A stretch of 64,000 nucleotides of DNA from Corallococcus coralloides DSM 2259. Lineage in GTDB: Bacteria > Myxococcota > Myxococcia > Myxococcales > Myxococcaceae. The stretch covers positions 8,902,328 through 8,966,327 of the forward strand of contig NC_017030.1 in assembly GCF_000255295.1 (NCBI RefSeq), in the 5' to 3' direction. The position numbers and the translations under genes are program-made. Below are positions 44,019 to 53,626 of this stretch, one piece after another; positions within the stretch are counted from its first letter, which is position 1, and every line of letters begins with the position of its first letter. The notes beneath the pieces are model-generated. The model made no database searches, was not told the origin of the DNA, and saw only the letters and a program-made list of their open reading frames with translations.

Positions 44019-46187
44019 ATGACTGTTTCGACCCCCGCCCCGCGGCTATTGCTCCGGGGTGCGCCGTCCGACCGCGAGATGGACGCGTTCTGCGTCCAGT
44101 ACGCGCCCCGGGCCCCCGGCCACCCCGCGGTCCGGGACCTGCTCCGGCTCCTGTCGGAGGTCCCCGAGGACGGCCTGGAGCCGCGCCTGGAGTGGGTGGA
44201 GCGGTGGATCCACTGGATGCGCGAGCGCATCCCCGCCCACGGCCTCACGGAGGGGGACGACTCCGCGCTGTCCCCCGCCAACTCCCGGCTGTCCCTGCTG
44301 GTGCGCGTGCTGGAGGGCGAGAGCGCCCTGCGCGTGTCCGTCACCCGGCTGGTGGCGGGGGTGTGCGCGGGCAGCCGGGGCCTGAAGCTCTTCGCCCAGG
44401 TGGGCCTGAGCGCGGGCAACGGCTTCTTCTCCGAACTGACGGACCGCTTCGTGCGCGGCGTGCTGCCCGCGCCGCCGGAGCCAGGCAAGCTGTCGGAGCT
44501 GCTCCTGCGCCTGTTCCCGGTGCCGGAGGACGCGGAGTGGCTGGGCGCCCTGTCCCCCATGCTGCTGGCGCGGCTGACGGCGCTGGTGGGCGAGCCGCCC
44601 CCACCGGAGCCCACCCCATCCGCGCGTGTGCGCGGGGACCTGATGGACGCGCTGCTGCTGTTGGGCGTGCAGGTGGCGGGGCTGGGGCTGGCGGAGGACG
44701 TGCGCGACCGCACGCCGGAGATGTCCTTCCGCGCGTCACCCTTCCTGCGGCTGCGGCTGGTGTGCGACGCGGTGCTGGCGCGCGACGGGGCCCAGGAGGC
44801 GCTGGCGGACCTGGTCCGCGGGGTGGAGGACTGCCGCGGCGTGGTGCGCACCGTCACCCGGCACCTGGAGGACTCCGGCGTCAGCGTGGACCTGGTGTAC
44901 CGGCTGGAGCGCATCCAGCGCGGCCTGGACCGGATGGAGGCCATCGCGCGGGTGCTGGGCGCGCCCCGAGGCGAGCCCCGCTGGCGCGAGGCGCTGGCCC
45001 TCCTGTCGGACCTGCTGGAGTACGCGCACGCGGACCGCTCCGTGCGCGCGCTGGTGCGCCGCAACTCGCGGCTGATGGCGCGAAAAATCATCGAGCGCAC
45101 CGGCAACACGGGTGAGCACTACATCACCTCCACGACGGCCGAGTTCCACCACATGGTGCACTCGGCGTCGGGCGGAGGCCTCGTCGCCGCGGTCGCCGTC
45201 GCGCTGAAGTTCCTCCTCACCGGCCTGTCGCTGGCCCCCTTCTTCGCGGGCCTCTTCGTCGCGCTCAACTACGCGGGCGGCTTCGTGATGATGCAGCTCC
45301 TGGGCTTCACGCTGGCCACGAAGCAGCCATCCATGACGGCCTCCACGCTGGCGGCCGCGGTGGGCGAGGACGCGGGCCCGGACGGAGGCAGCCGGCGCAT
45401 GGAGCGCCTGGCGGCGCTGGTGCCGCGCATCACCCGCTCACAGCTCGCGGCCATCCTGGGCAACCTGGGCTGCGTCCTGCCCGTCGCGGTGGCGCTGGCG
45501 CTGGGCTTCCAGCTCCTCAAGGGCCACGCGTACCTGACCGAGCAGCAGGCGCGGCACGTGGTGGAGACGCTGCACCCATGGAAGAGCGCGACGCTCTTCT
45601 ACGCCGCCCTGACCGGCGTGATGCTCTGGGTGTCCAGCGTGGCCGCCGGCTGGTTCGAGAACTTCATCGTCTACCGCCGCCTGCCGGAGGCGCTCGCCCA
45701 CCACCGCGTGCTGCGCGGGCTCTTCGGCGTGACGGGCGCGCGCAGGGTGGCGGACGCGCTGATGCACCACGCGGCGGGCGTGGGTGGCGGCGTCACCCTG
45801 GGCGTGCTGCTGGCGGTGATGCCGGGCGTGGGCGGCTTCTTCGGCGTCCCGCTGGACGTGCGGCACGTCACCTTCTCCTTCGGCGCGCTGGCCTTCGCCG
45901 GGTGCGCGCTGGGCCCCTCCGCCGTGCTGGAGCCGGGCTTCCTGGCGGCCGCCGCGGGGGTGCTCGTCGTGGGCGTCGTCAACTTCGGCGTGTCCTTCGC
46001 GCTGGCCCTGGGCGTGGCCCTGCGCGCCCGCGATGTCCCGCTGCGCGACGGCGCGCGCTTCCTTGGCGCGGTGTTCCTGCGCTTCCTGCGAAACCCGCTC
46101 CCCTTCCTCCTCCCACCCCGCGACGAGCCCGTCCCGGGTGGGACGCAGGCGCAGGTCGTCCCCCTGGCCGGGCCTCCGGGGACCTGA
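44019..46187 (+). CDS. PF10136 membrane protein (annotated elsewhere as site-specific recombinase)
   Basis: 722 residues. The N-terminal 330 residues are helical and soluble. The C-terminal half has seven or eight membrane segments. The junction contains LMARKIIERTGNTGEHYI and LATKQPSMTASTLA, hallmarks of PF10136. The family carries a historical recombinase label, but the membrane topology and absence of recombinase motifs make DNA recombination unlikely. It sits between a MlaC-like protein and an MMPL exporter, so an envelope function is more plausible. Confidence 0.82.
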   Translation: MTVSTPAPRLLLRGAPSDREMDAFCVQYAPRAPGHPAVRDLLRLLSEVPEDGLEPRLEWVERWIHWMRERIPAHGLTEGDDSALSPANSRLSLLVRVLEGESALRVSVTRLVAGVCAGSRGLKLFAQVGLSAGNGFFSELTDRFVRGVLPAPPEPGKLSELLLRLFPVPEDAEWLGALSPMLLARLTALVGEPPPPEPTPSARVRGDLMDALLLLGVQVAGLGLAEDVRDRTPEMSFRASPFLRLRLVCDAVLARDGAQEALADLVRGVEDCRGVVRTVTRHLEDSGVSVDLVYRLERIQRGLDRMEAIARVLGAPRGEPRWREALALLSDLLEYAHADRSVRALVRRNSRLMARKIIERTGNTGEHYITSTTAEFHHMVHSASGGGLVAAVAVALKFLLTGLSLAPFFAGLFVALNYAGGFVMMQLLGFTLATKQPSMTASTLAAAVGEDAGPDGGSRRMERLAALVPRITRSQLAAILGNLGCVLPVAVALALGFQLLKGHAYLTEQQARHVVETLHPWKSATLFYAALTGVMLWVSSVAAGWFENFIVYRRLPEALAHHRVLRGLFGVTGARRVADALMHHAAGVGGGVTLGVLLAVMPGVGGFFGVPLDVRHVTFSFGALAFAGCALGPSAVLEPGFLAAAAGVLVVGVVNFGVSFALALGVALRARDVPLRDGARFLGAVFLRFLRNPLPFLLPPRDEPVPGGTQAQVVPLAGPPGT

Positions 46188-46304
46188 AGCGCCGAGGAGT
46201 TATTCCCGCGGGGTGAGAGGCCCTGTCTCGCGCGGAGGAAGGGCGGACAGGCATCCCGGGCTTTGCTTCCGGGCGGGAACGTTCGGCGATAGGGTCCCGC
46301 GCCC

Positions 46305-48956
46305 ATGAGCGGCAATCCTTCTTCCCATCCCCCGCCCCGCCTCGCGCTGGCCTATGCAGAGATGCTGGTCCGGCGCCCCGGCACCGTGATGCTCGTGCTG
46401 CTGTTGCTGCTCGGCATCTCGGTGTGGGGCACGTCGAAGCTGACCATCAATTCGAACCAGCTGGACCTCATCTCCCAGGACCTCCAGGAGGTGAAGGACG
46501 TCAAGCGGGTCATCGACATGGTGGGCGGCAGCGGCTTCTTCATGGTCGCGCTGCGCGGTGATGACGAGGCCACGATCAAGAAGGTCGCGGACGACCTGGC
46601 CGTGATGGTGGGCAACGACAAGGAGCACGCGCGCTCCGTCACCTACAAGATCCCCGTCGAGTTCGTGCAGAACAACATGGTGCTGTTCGTGAAGACGGAG
46701 GACCTGGCCGAGGGCAAGCGCCGCATCATGGCGTTCCTCAAGGATCAGATCCGCCGCGCGAACCCCTTCTACATTGAAATCAAGAAGACGGAGCCGGTGA
46801 AGCTGGACCTGCAGGACCTGGTCGACAAGTACTCCAGCGTTGGCAACAAGAGCATCGCGGACGACTACTACATCTCCCCGGACCGCAAGATGGTGATGCT
46901 CCTCATCAAGCCGATGTGGGACACCAACCAGATTGGCCAGACGAAGCAGTACGTGGACAAGCTGCGCGTGGACCTGGAGCAGTACTCCAAGAGCAACGCC
47001 GCGGGCGTGCAGCTGGTGGAGGACTACTACAAGATGGGCGACAAGAAGACGGTCGCCTACGGCTTCACGGGTTCCTACAAGACGGCGGTGGACGACTCGT
47101 ACGCCATCGAGGAGTCGCTCCAGCCGGTCACCATCATCGCGCTCGTCGCCATCTTCGCCATCACCATCGCGTTCTTCCGCAAGTGGGCGCCCACGCTCAT
47201 CGTGGTGAGCGGCACGGTGGCGGGCACGCTGTACACGCTGGGCTTCACCTACGCGACGCTGGGTGAGCTCAACATGATCACCTCCATCCTGGGCGGCATC
47301 CTGATGGGGTTCGGCATCGACTACGGCATCCACTTCATCTTCCGCACGCGCCTGGAGCTGGGCGCGGGCAAGCCCTACGACGTGGCCATCCGCGACGCGG
47401 TCATCAACGCGGGCCGCCCGGCGCTGGTGTCCGCGGTGGTGGTGGCCGGTTCGTTCTACGTGCTGATGGTGAGCGAGTTCAAAGGCTTCTCCCAGTTCGG
47501 CTTCCTGGCCGGCACGGGCACGCTGATGCTGGGCTTCACGCTGTTCTCCTGGTGCCCGGCGATGCTGGCGCTGGCCGGGCGGCGCAACCCGGAGCTGCCG
47601 CAGAAGCTCATTGGCGTGATGAAGCCGCCGCCCACGAACAACGCGTCCGGCAAGGAGCTGCGCATCCCGCGCCCCGGCCTGGTGCTGGCGGTGGGCTGCG
47701 TGATCGTGGCGGTGGTGTGCGGCGCGGCCATCCCGTGGAAGAGCGGCGAGCCCCCGGCGGACGCGGGCTTCTTCGCGCGGCTGCCGTACGGCGTTCGCTT
47801 CAACTACAACACCCGCGCGCTGATGCCGGCGAACCAGCCGTCCGTGGTGCTGCAGGATGAAATCAACGCGCGCTTCAAGATCGCCAGCGACCCGCTCGCC
47901 ATCTACACCAAGGACCTGGCGGAGACGGAGGCCCTCTACAAGGAGCTGACGGCGGACCCCAAGAAGCGCCCCGCCATCTCCCAGGTGATGAGCCTCTTCA
48001 CGTTCGTGCCGCCGGAGGGCATCTCCCAGGCGAACGCGAAGATCCTGGAGGAGTGGCAGGAGGAGCTGAAGGAGATCGACGTGAAGGCGCTGCCGCCGGA
48101 GACGCAGGAGAAGGCGGCCCTGTTCTTCAAGATGCTGGAGGCGCGCCCCTTCGACGTGCACAACGTGCCGGAAATCTACGCCTCGCAGTTCCGCCACCTG
48201 CCCACCACGAGCCCGGAGAACCACGGCTACCTCACGTTCATCTACCCGAGCGTGGACCTGTGGGACGGCAAGCAGATGCTCCAGTTCGCGGACCAGACCC
48301 GCTCCATCAAGGGCATGGTGACGCCGGGCAAGTTCACGCAAGGCGGCCCCACGGGCGCGCCGGTGGAGAAGGAGTTCCGCGCCGCGGGCGCCACGCAGCT
48401 GTACGCGTCGCTGGCGCGCATGGTGCTCAAGGACGCGAAGCTCACGGTCATCCTCACCGCGCTGTGGATCCTGGTGATGCACTTCGCGGACTTCCGCAAC
48501 GCGAAGCTGGCGCTGGCGTCCGTGATTCCGCTGACGGTGGGCCTGGCGATGATGATGGGCTTCATGGCGCTGTTCGACCTGCGCCTGAACTTCATGAACA
48601 TCATCATCCTGCCCATCCTGCTGGGCTTCGGCGTGAGCCACGGCCTGTACCTGCTGCACCGCTTCCTGGAGGGCACGTCCCCGCTGGTGGCGCTGCGCAG
48701 CGTGGGCGCGGCGGTGGTGTCCTCCACGCTGACGGCGGTGGCGGGCTTCGCGGCCCTGCTGGTGGCCGGCCACAACGGCCTGCGCTCCATGGGCATCGTC
48801 GCCTGCATCGGCCTCATCACCACGCTGCTGGTGTCCTTCACGGTGCTGGCGGCGGTGATGCAGCTCATGCACGACAAGCGGCAGAAGGACGCGGGACGTT
48901 CGTCGGAGGGCGGTTCCGCCTCGGGCGGTGACACGTCCTCCACACGCGCCGCCTGA
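46305..48956 (+). CDS. MMPL/HpnN-type RND lipid transporter
   Basis: 883 residues, two similar halves. Each half has one helix, a large periplasmic domain and five clustered helices. Proton-path motifs GGILMGFGIDYGIHFIFR (half 1) and LPILLGFGVSHGLYLLHRF (half 2) are where SSD/MMPL proteins carry them; half 2 has Ser-His in place of Asp-Tyr. This type exports hydrophobic molecules such as hopanoids or other lipids to the outer membrane. Neighbouring MlaC-like and lipoprotein genes fit. Confidence 0.9.
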   Translation: MSGNPSSHPPPRLALAYAEMLVRRPGTVMLVLLLLLGISVWGTSKLTINSNQLDLISQDLQEVKDVKRVIDMVGGSGFFMVALRGDDEATIKKVADDLAVMVGNDKEHARSVTYKIPVEFVQNNMVLFVKTEDLAEGKRRIMAFLKDQIRRANPFYIEIKKTEPVKLDLQDLVDKYSSVGNKSIADDYYISPDRKMVMLLIKPMWDTNQIGQTKQYVDKLRVDLEQYSKSNAAGVQLVEDYYKMGDKKTVAYGFTGSYKTAVDDSYAIEESLQPVTIIALVAIFAITIAFFRKWAPTLIVVSGTVAGTLYTLGFTYATLGELNMITSILGGILMGFGIDYGIHFIFRTRLELGAGKPYDVAIRDAVINAGRPALVSAVVVAGSFYVLMVSEFKGFSQFGFLAGTGTLMLGFTLFSWCPAMLALAGRRNPELPQKLIGVMKPPPTNNASGKELRIPRPGLVLAVGCVIVAVVCGAAIPWKSGEPPADAGFFARLPYGVRFNYNTRALMPANQPSVVLQDEINARFKIASDPLAIYTKDLAETEALYKELTADPKKRPAISQVMSLFTFVPPEGISQANAKILEEWQEELKEIDVKALPPETQEKAALFFKMLEARPFDVHNVPEIYASQFRHLPTTSPENHGYLTFIYPSVDLWDGKQMLQFADQTRSIKGMVTPGKFTQGGPTGAPVEKEFRAAGATQLYASLARMVLKDAKLTVILTALWILVMHFADFRNAKLALASVIPLTVGLAMMMGFMALFDLRLNFMNIIILPILLGFGVSHGLYLLHRFLEGTSPLVALRSVGAAVVSSTLTAVAGFAALLVAGHNGLRSMGIVACIGLITTLLVSFTVLAAVMQLMHDKRQKDAGRSSEGGSASGGDTSSTRAA

Positions 48957-48995
48957 CAGCGCGGAGGAAGCGCTTAATATCCGCGCCGGACCTTT

Positions 48996-49040
48996 CGGCC
49001 CCGCCTTCCCCCAAGGGAAGCGCGGGGCCGTTCTTTCTTC
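48996..49040 (+). terminator. intrinsic terminator between MMPL and lipoprotein genes
   Basis: CGGCCCCGCCTTCCC, a four-base loop, then GGGAAG-C-GCGGGGCCG (one bulged base) and TTCTTTCTTC. Stable stem plus T-rich tail, ending 15 bases before the lipoprotein start. Because the lipoprotein is so close, it may act as an attenuator. Confidence 0.8.
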
Positions 49041-49054
49041 GGGAGCTTCAAGCC

Positions 49055-49657
49055 ATGGGGACGTTCAAGCGGGTGGGAGCGGTGCTGGGTCTGATGGTGC
49101 TCACGGGTTGCGCGACGGTGAAGAGCCAGCGGCTGCGTCCCGACTACGCGACGGTGGACCGGCTGCAGGTGAAGCGGCTGGCGGTGGTGACGCAGCCCTT
49201 CCCGCAGGGCCAGCAGTACATCGGCGACCTGTGGAGCCTCATCGCCCGGCAGTGGCTCAACCAGAACCGGGACTACCTGGTGAAGGTCAACACGTCCCTC
49301 CCGGAGCGCCCCACGGACCCCACCTTCAAGGACCAGTGCGTGGAGGGCATCGAGGGCGTGCTCTGGCTGGACCCGGCGGCGAAGCGCGTGGGTGACGGCG
49401 CGGAGGTGGCGGTGCGGGCGCAGCTCATCCGCTGCCGCGACGGCGAGGAGGTCTGGGCCGCGGAGGCCGGCGGCAGCTGGGACTCCGAGGACAAGAAGTA
49501 CGTGGAGCGCAAGGAGCAGTACGTGACGGAGCTGGGCCAGGAGGTAGAGCCCTACGTGGTGCCGTCCTACAAGCTGCTGGTGGCCACCCTGGACACGCTG
49601 CCCAATCCCGAACTGAACGAGGAGGACAAGGTCGAGAAGATCGACCTGGGCGAATAG
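49055..49657 (+). CDS. lipoprotein of the MXAN_6521/LA_1396-like type
   Basis: 200 residues with a lipobox (MVLTGCATV; Cys at about residue 19) and a globular domain containing VKRLAVVTQPFPQ and LWLDPAAKRVGDGAEVAVRAQLIRC. The C-terminus is acidic. I associate it with the small lipoprotein family named from Myxococcus and Leptospira members; this is from memory and is not tested. Likely a periplasmic or outer-membrane accessory of the MMPL exporter encoded upstream. Confidence 0.75.
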   Translation: MGTFKRVGAVLGLMVLTGCATVKSQRLRPDYATVDRLQVKRLAVVTQPFPQGQQYIGDLWSLIARQWLNQNRDYLVKVNTSLPERPTDPTFKDQCVEGIEGVLWLDPAAKRVGDGAEVAVRAQLIRCRDGEEVWAAEAGGSWDSEDKKYVERKEQYVTELGQEVEPYVVPSYKLLVATLDTLPNPELNEEDKVEKIDLGE

Positions 49658-49667
49658 CGTCGTCCAG

Positions 49668-50207
49668 GTGGAACCTCACGTCGTCATCGGGCGGTTGGTG
49701 CTGGCCACGCTGCTGGGCGGCGCGCTGGGCGTGGAGCGCGAGGCGCGCAACCAGGCCGCGGGCCTGCGCACGCACACGCTGGTGTCGCTGGGGGCGTGCT
49801 GCTTCACGCTCTCCAGCGTGTACACGGAGGAGCTGCTCCGGATGGGGGCGAACCCCAGCGGCACGCAGACGGACATCAGCCGCATCGCCAGCCAGGTTGT
49901 CGTGGGCATCGGCTTCCTGGGCGCGGGCGTCATCCTGCGCCACGGGGAAGCGGTGAGAGGGCTCACCACGGCGGCGAACCTCTGGTTGACGGCCTCGGTG
50001 GGCCTGGCCTGCGGGCTGGGCCTCTACCTGGCGGCCGCTGTCACCGTGGCCCTGGCTCTCCTGTCGCTGGTGGTGCTGCGCCCCGTCTCCCGGATACTGT
50101 CGCCCGAGGAAGGACGGCACGGCGGGCGACACAGCAAGCCGCCAGAAGGCAGAAACAGCGAGGACGGGCCCCCCACCGGTGAAGATGAGGAGTCCCGTCC
50201 GAGGTAG
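49668..50207 (+). CDS. MgtC/SapB family membrane protein
   Basis: 179 residues from GTG 49668, with five hydrophobic segments. Motifs LLGGALGVEREARNQAAGLRTHTLVSLGA and VGIGFLGAGVILRHGEAVRGLTTAANLWLTASVGLACG are the MgtC signature. The C-terminal cytoplasmic tail is short and polar, so this is the SapB-type without an ACT domain. Family members affect magnesium or membrane potential homeostasis and inhibit F-type ATP synthase in some pathogens. It lies 10 bases after the lipoprotein gene. Confidence 0.9.
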   Translation: MEPHVVIGRLVLATLLGGALGVEREARNQAAGLRTHTLVSLGACCFTLSSVYTEELLRMGANPSGTQTDISRIASQVVVGIGFLGAGVILRHGEAVRGLTTAANLWLTASVGLACGLGLYLAAAVTVALALLSLVVLRPVSRILSPEEGRHGGRHSKPPEGRNSEDGPPTGEDEESRPR

Positions 50208-50234
50208 AGGGCGGCGCGTGCGCGCGGACGCCCG

Positions 50235-50567
50235 CTACTCCATGGGCACCAGCGCGCCCGTGAGGTCGTGCGTGTAGGCCACCGGCCGGTGCGGCGCGTG
50301 CTCCAGGTCGTGGCGCGAGTCATCATCCAGGTCCAGCGCGCCCTCGGCCAGCATGGCGCCCGGGAGGCTCGCCAGGTCCCGGCGCAGGTAGACGTCATCC
50401 CCGTCCAGATCCGCGACGTCGGAGAAGCGCACGGGGTATTCCCGCTCGAAGATGCGCCCCTTGCCGATGGTGAAGCCGCGTGGGTCCACCGCGACGATGC
50501 CGCCGAGCGCTTCGCCGTCCCGGTCCCGCACCGTCATGCCCCGCTGAATGTCCGTTGGCTTGAACAC
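50235..50567 (-). CDS. PRC-barrel-like/DUF2171-type small protein
   Basis: 110 residues from GTG 50567, with GGAGG seven bases upstream. The N-terminal half reads IQRGMTVRDRDGEALGGIVAV...FTIGKGRIFEREYPVRFSDVADLDGDDVYLRRDL, the beta-barrel pattern of PRC or DUF2171 proteins. The rest is acidic and His-rich. Exact role unknown; PRC barrels occur in ribosome maturation and photosynthetic or stress proteins. It follows ptsI by 94 bases on the same strand. Confidence 0.72.
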   Translation of the reverse strand: MFKPTDIQRGMTVRDRDGEALGGIVAVDPRGFTIGKGRIFEREYPVRFSDVADLDGDDVYLRRDLASLPGAMLAEGALDLDDDSRHDLEHAPHRPVAYTHDLTGALVPME

Positions 50568-50661
50568 GCTGCTGCCTCCTGCATTCGTGTCCGGCGAACG
50601 TGCGCACTCCGTCTGGAATCGGCGACCCCCTCCCCTCGCATTCATGCGAAGGGAGCAGGGC

Positions 50662-52470
50662 CTACACGGACTCAGGTTCAGGATCATGCGCCGGCAACAG
50701 CAGCGAGCCTTCCTGGCCACCGAAGCGCCGGTCCATCTCCGTGCGCACGAAGCGCTCGATCTCCTCGGCGGTCGTCAGCTCCATGGCGCCCTGGAGCATC
50801 TCCATCGCCTCGCTCCGGCTCACCCGGCGCATCAGCCGCTTCACCACCGGAATCTGCCCGGACGTCATGGACAGCTCGTCGAAGCCCAGCGCCAGGAGCA
50901 CCAGGGTGAAGAGCGGGTCGCCCGCCATCTCACCGCACATGGACACGGGGATGTTGGCGGCCTTCGCCGCGTCCACGATGCCCTGGAGCATGCGCAGCAC
51001 CGACAGGTGCAGCGGCCGGTAGAGGTACGCGACCTCTCGGTTCTGGCGGTCGATGGCCAGCGAGTACTGGATGAGGTCGTTCGTCCCGATGGAGAAGAAG
51101 TCCGCTTCCTGCGCCAGCCGGTCCGCGATGGTCGCCGCGCTGGGCGTCTCCACCATGATGCCCACCGGGAAGCGCTTGCCCACCGGCACTCCCGCTCTCC
51201 CCAGCGCCGTGCGGCACGCCTCCAGCTCGCTGCGCGCCTCGCGCAATTCACTCACGCCGCAGATGAGCGGGAACATCAGCCGCAGGTTGCCGTGCACGCT
51301 CGCGCGCAGGAGGGCCCGCAGCTGGACGCGGAACAGCTCCCGGTTGGACAGGCAGTAGCGGATGGCCCTCAGGCCCATGGCCGGGTTGGGTTCCTTCTCG
51401 TGCTTCGTCTTGCCCGGCACCTTGTCGCCGCCCAGGTCCAGCGTGCGGATGGTGACGGGACGCCCGCCCATGGCCTCCAGCACCTGCTTGTAGGCGCGGT
51501 AGTGCTCCTCTTCCGTGGGCGCCGTCTTGCGGTCCAGGAACATGAACTCCGTGCGGTACAGGCCAATGCCCTCCGCGCCGTGAGCCAGGAGCGAGGGGAT
51601 CTCCTCCAGGAACTCCATGTTGCCGTTGAGCCGGATGCGGAAGCCGTCCGTGCTCACCGCGGGCTGGTCCTTCGTGGCCAGCGCCAGCTGCTCGCTCTCC
51701 AGGTAGCGGCGCTGCTCCTCCCGGAACAGCGCGAGCTGGTCCTCCGTGGGGTTCACCAGCACCACGCCGCGCGTGCCATCCATGGCGACGAGGTCGCCCG
51801 GAGAAATCTGCTCGCTCGCGCGCCCCGCGCCCACCACCGCGGGCGTCTCCCGAGCGCGGGCGACGATGGCGGTGTGGCTCGTTTGTCCCCCCAGGTCGGT
51901 GACGAAGCCCGCCACGCGTCCGCTGCGAGCCATCATCGCAGCGTCCGCGGGCGGCAGGTCATGCGCGACGACAATGGCCTCCGCGGGCACCTCCACGTCC
52001 TCGTCCACCACCTGGCCCATCAGGTTGCGGATGATGCGGTCGGCCACGTAGTCCACGTCCGAGCGGCGCTCGCGGAAGTACTCGTCCGGGATGTTGTCGA
52101 AGAGGTGTTTGATCTTCCGGGCCGTGCGCCGCACCGCCCATTCCGCGTTGATGCGGTCCTCCACGATGAGGCGGTTGACCTCGTCCACGAGCATGGGGTC
52201 GTGGAGCATCAGCCGGTGCGCTTCCAGGATGAGGGCGTGGTCGCTGCCCTCCGTGCGCGTGATCTGATCCTTGAGCTCCGCGAGCTGGCGGTCGGACAGG
52301 TCGATGGCTGTCTTCATCCGCATCCGCTCGGGTTCCACCTCCGCGTCCGCCAGGCGCAGCTTGGGCGTGCGGATGCGCTTCCTGTCCAGGATGAAGGCAT
52401 GGCCCACCGCCACGCCCGGAGAGGCGCCGATGCCCGTCAACCTGAGTGTAGGGGTGGCCTGGCTGCTCAC
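50662..52470 (-). CDS. ptsI: PTS enzyme I (PEP-protein phosphotransferase)
   Basis: 602 residues. The N-terminal domain has the phospho-His in GGQTSHTAIVAR (near residue 195). The C-terminal PEP-binding barrel has EGIGLYRTEFMFL, RTLDLGGDK, GIMVETPSA and the active-site Cys in SMCGEMAGD (near residue 510). No GAF or other regulatory domain is attached, so this is classical EI rather than EI-Ntr. Last enzyme of the mannose-type PTS operon, 43 bases after HPr. Confidence 0.96.
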   Translation of the reverse strand: MSSQATPTLRLTGIGASPGVAVGHAFILDRKRIRTPKLRLADAEVEPERMRMKTAIDLSDRQLAELKDQITRTEGSDHALILEAHRLMLHDPMLVDEVNRLIVEDRINAEWAVRRTARKIKHLFDNIPDEYFRERRSDVDYVADRIIRNLMGQVVDEDVEVPAEAIVVAHDLPPADAAMMARSGRVAGFVTDLGGQTSHTAIVARARETPAVVGAGRASEQISPGDLVAMDGTRGVVLVNPTEDQLALFREEQRRYLESEQLALATKDQPAVSTDGFRIRLNGNMEFLEEIPSLLAHGAEGIGLYRTEFMFLDRKTAPTEEEHYRAYKQVLEAMGGRPVTIRTLDLGGDKVPGKTKHEKEPNPAMGLRAIRYCLSNRELFRVQLRALLRASVHGNLRLMFPLICGVSELREARSELEACRTALGRAGVPVGKRFPVGIMVETPSAATIADRLAQEADFFSIGTNDLIQYSLAIDRQNREVAYLYRPLHLSVLRMLQGIVDAAKAANIPVSMCGEMAGDPLFTLVLLALGFDELSMTSGQIPVVKRLMRRVSRSEAMEMLQGAMELTTAEEIERFVRTEMDRRFGGQEGSLLLPAHDPEPESV

Positions 52471-52513
52471 GGTTCTCCTGACCTCATGGGGAGTCTAACT
52501 CCCCTTTCAACGC

Positions 52514-52792
52514 TTACTGCGCTTCGCCAAACCGGTCCTCGATGAGCTTTTTCAATTCGGACAGGCAGGCCTCGGCGTCCTCGCCCTTGCAGGTGAGCTT
52601 CACCTTCGTGCCCTGGGCCGCCGCGAGCATCAGCACGCCCATGATGGACTTGGCGTTGGCGCGCTGCCCGGAGGCCTGGATAGAGACCTCGCTCTTGAAG
52701 CGGTTGGCGACCTTGACCATCTGCGCCGCGGCCCGGGCGTGCAGCCCCAGCGCGTTGATGATCTCGAAGGTTCCCTCGGCTTCACTGGCCAT
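52514..52792 (-). CDS. ptsH: HPr phosphocarrier protein
   Basis: 92 residues. Active His in ALGLHARAAAQMV (about residue 18) and the regulatory Ser in AKSIMGVLML (about residue 49). The Ser site would suit an HPr kinase. Neighbouring PTS genes and the downstream rapZ homologue suggest that such a kinase gene may lie just outside the window. Confidence 0.96.
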   Translation of the reverse strand: MASEAEGTFEIINALGLHARAAAQMVKVANRFKSEVSIQASGQRANAKSIMGVLMLAAAQGTKVKLTCKGEDAEACLSELKKLIEDRFGEAQ

Positions 52793-52825
52793 CGTGCGAC
52801 TCCCGCTTCACTCGACTGTTCGTAC

Positions 52826-53626
52826 TCACAGAAAGGCGCCCGCCGCGCAGGCCAATCCCGCCGCGACGTAGAGGACCACGTAGGTGGGGACGCGCCGGTT
52901 GACGAGCACGTACGCCAATACGCCCACCGCCAGGCACCCCACCGCCAGGAACGGCGCCCAGGTCCCGCCCGCCGTCGCCCCGAAGCTCACCGCCAGCCAC
53001 GCGGCCAGGCCGCCGGCGCTCGCCGCCGCCACGCCCCTCAACCGGGCGCCCTTGGCGGGCAGGTTCACCCGCGCCACGGCCTCCACCAACCGGTCTCCCA
53101 GACTCAGGCCCAGCCAGTACAGCCGGATGCGCAGCAGCAGGTGAACCAGGTTGTACAGCACCAGGAAGAGCGCCACCGCCCAGACGCCCAACAGCGGCAC
53201 CATGGCCGCGCACAGCCCGCCCACCGCGGGCTTGAGCGACAGCCAGAAGAACCCGTCCCCCAGCGCCGCGAGCGGCCCCATCAGCGCCGCCTTGAAGCCC
53301 ACCACGCGGTCCGGCGTCTCCTCCCCCCGGGCAATCTTCTGCTCGTGGTTCACCACGCCGCCCACGATGGCCGCCGCCACGTACGGGTGCGTGTTGAAGA
53401 AGACCAGGTGCCGGCGCACCGCCGCCTCGCGCTGGGGGCCCGGCGGGTATAGCCGCTCCAGCGCGGGGTAGACGGCGTACGCGAGCCCCAGGTTCTGCAT
53501 GCCCTTGGGGTTCCATGACGCCTGGAGGAAGAGCGAGCGGAAGAAGACGCGAAGCACCGTGCCCCGCGACAGCCGCACGGGCGGCGTGAAGGCAGGCGCG
53601 GAAGGCGCGGGCGTTGGCGTCGTCAT
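52826..53626 (-). CDS. mannose-family PTS component IID
   Basis: 266 residues, inner-membrane IID subunit of the mannose/fructose/sorbose family. Recognised by SLFLQASWNPKGMQNLGLAYAVYPAL, VNHEQKIARGEE, and GPLAALGDGFFWLSLKPAVGG. Hydrophobic C-terminal half. ATG 53626 overlaps the IIC stop by four bases (ATGA). It forms the transport channel with IIC. Confidence 0.92.
   Translation of the reverse strand: MTTPTPAPSAPAFTPPVRLSRGTVLRVFFRSLFLQASWNPKGMQNLGLAYAVYPALERLYPPGPQREAAVRRHLVFFNTHPYVAAAIVGGVVNHEQKIARGEETPDRVVGFKAALMGPLAALGDGFFWLSLKPAVGGLCAAMVPLLGVWAVALFLVLYNLVHLLLRIRLYWLGLSLGDRLVEAVARVNLPAKGARLRGVAAASAGGLAAWLAVSFGATAGGTWAPFLAVGCLAVGVLAYVLVNRRVPTYVVLYVAAGLACAAGAFL

Noticed and set aside
44019-46187. 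Mobile element implied by the recombinase label of PF10136
   Set aside because: Protein is polytopic, lacks recombinase motifs, and no repeats or att sites flank it.
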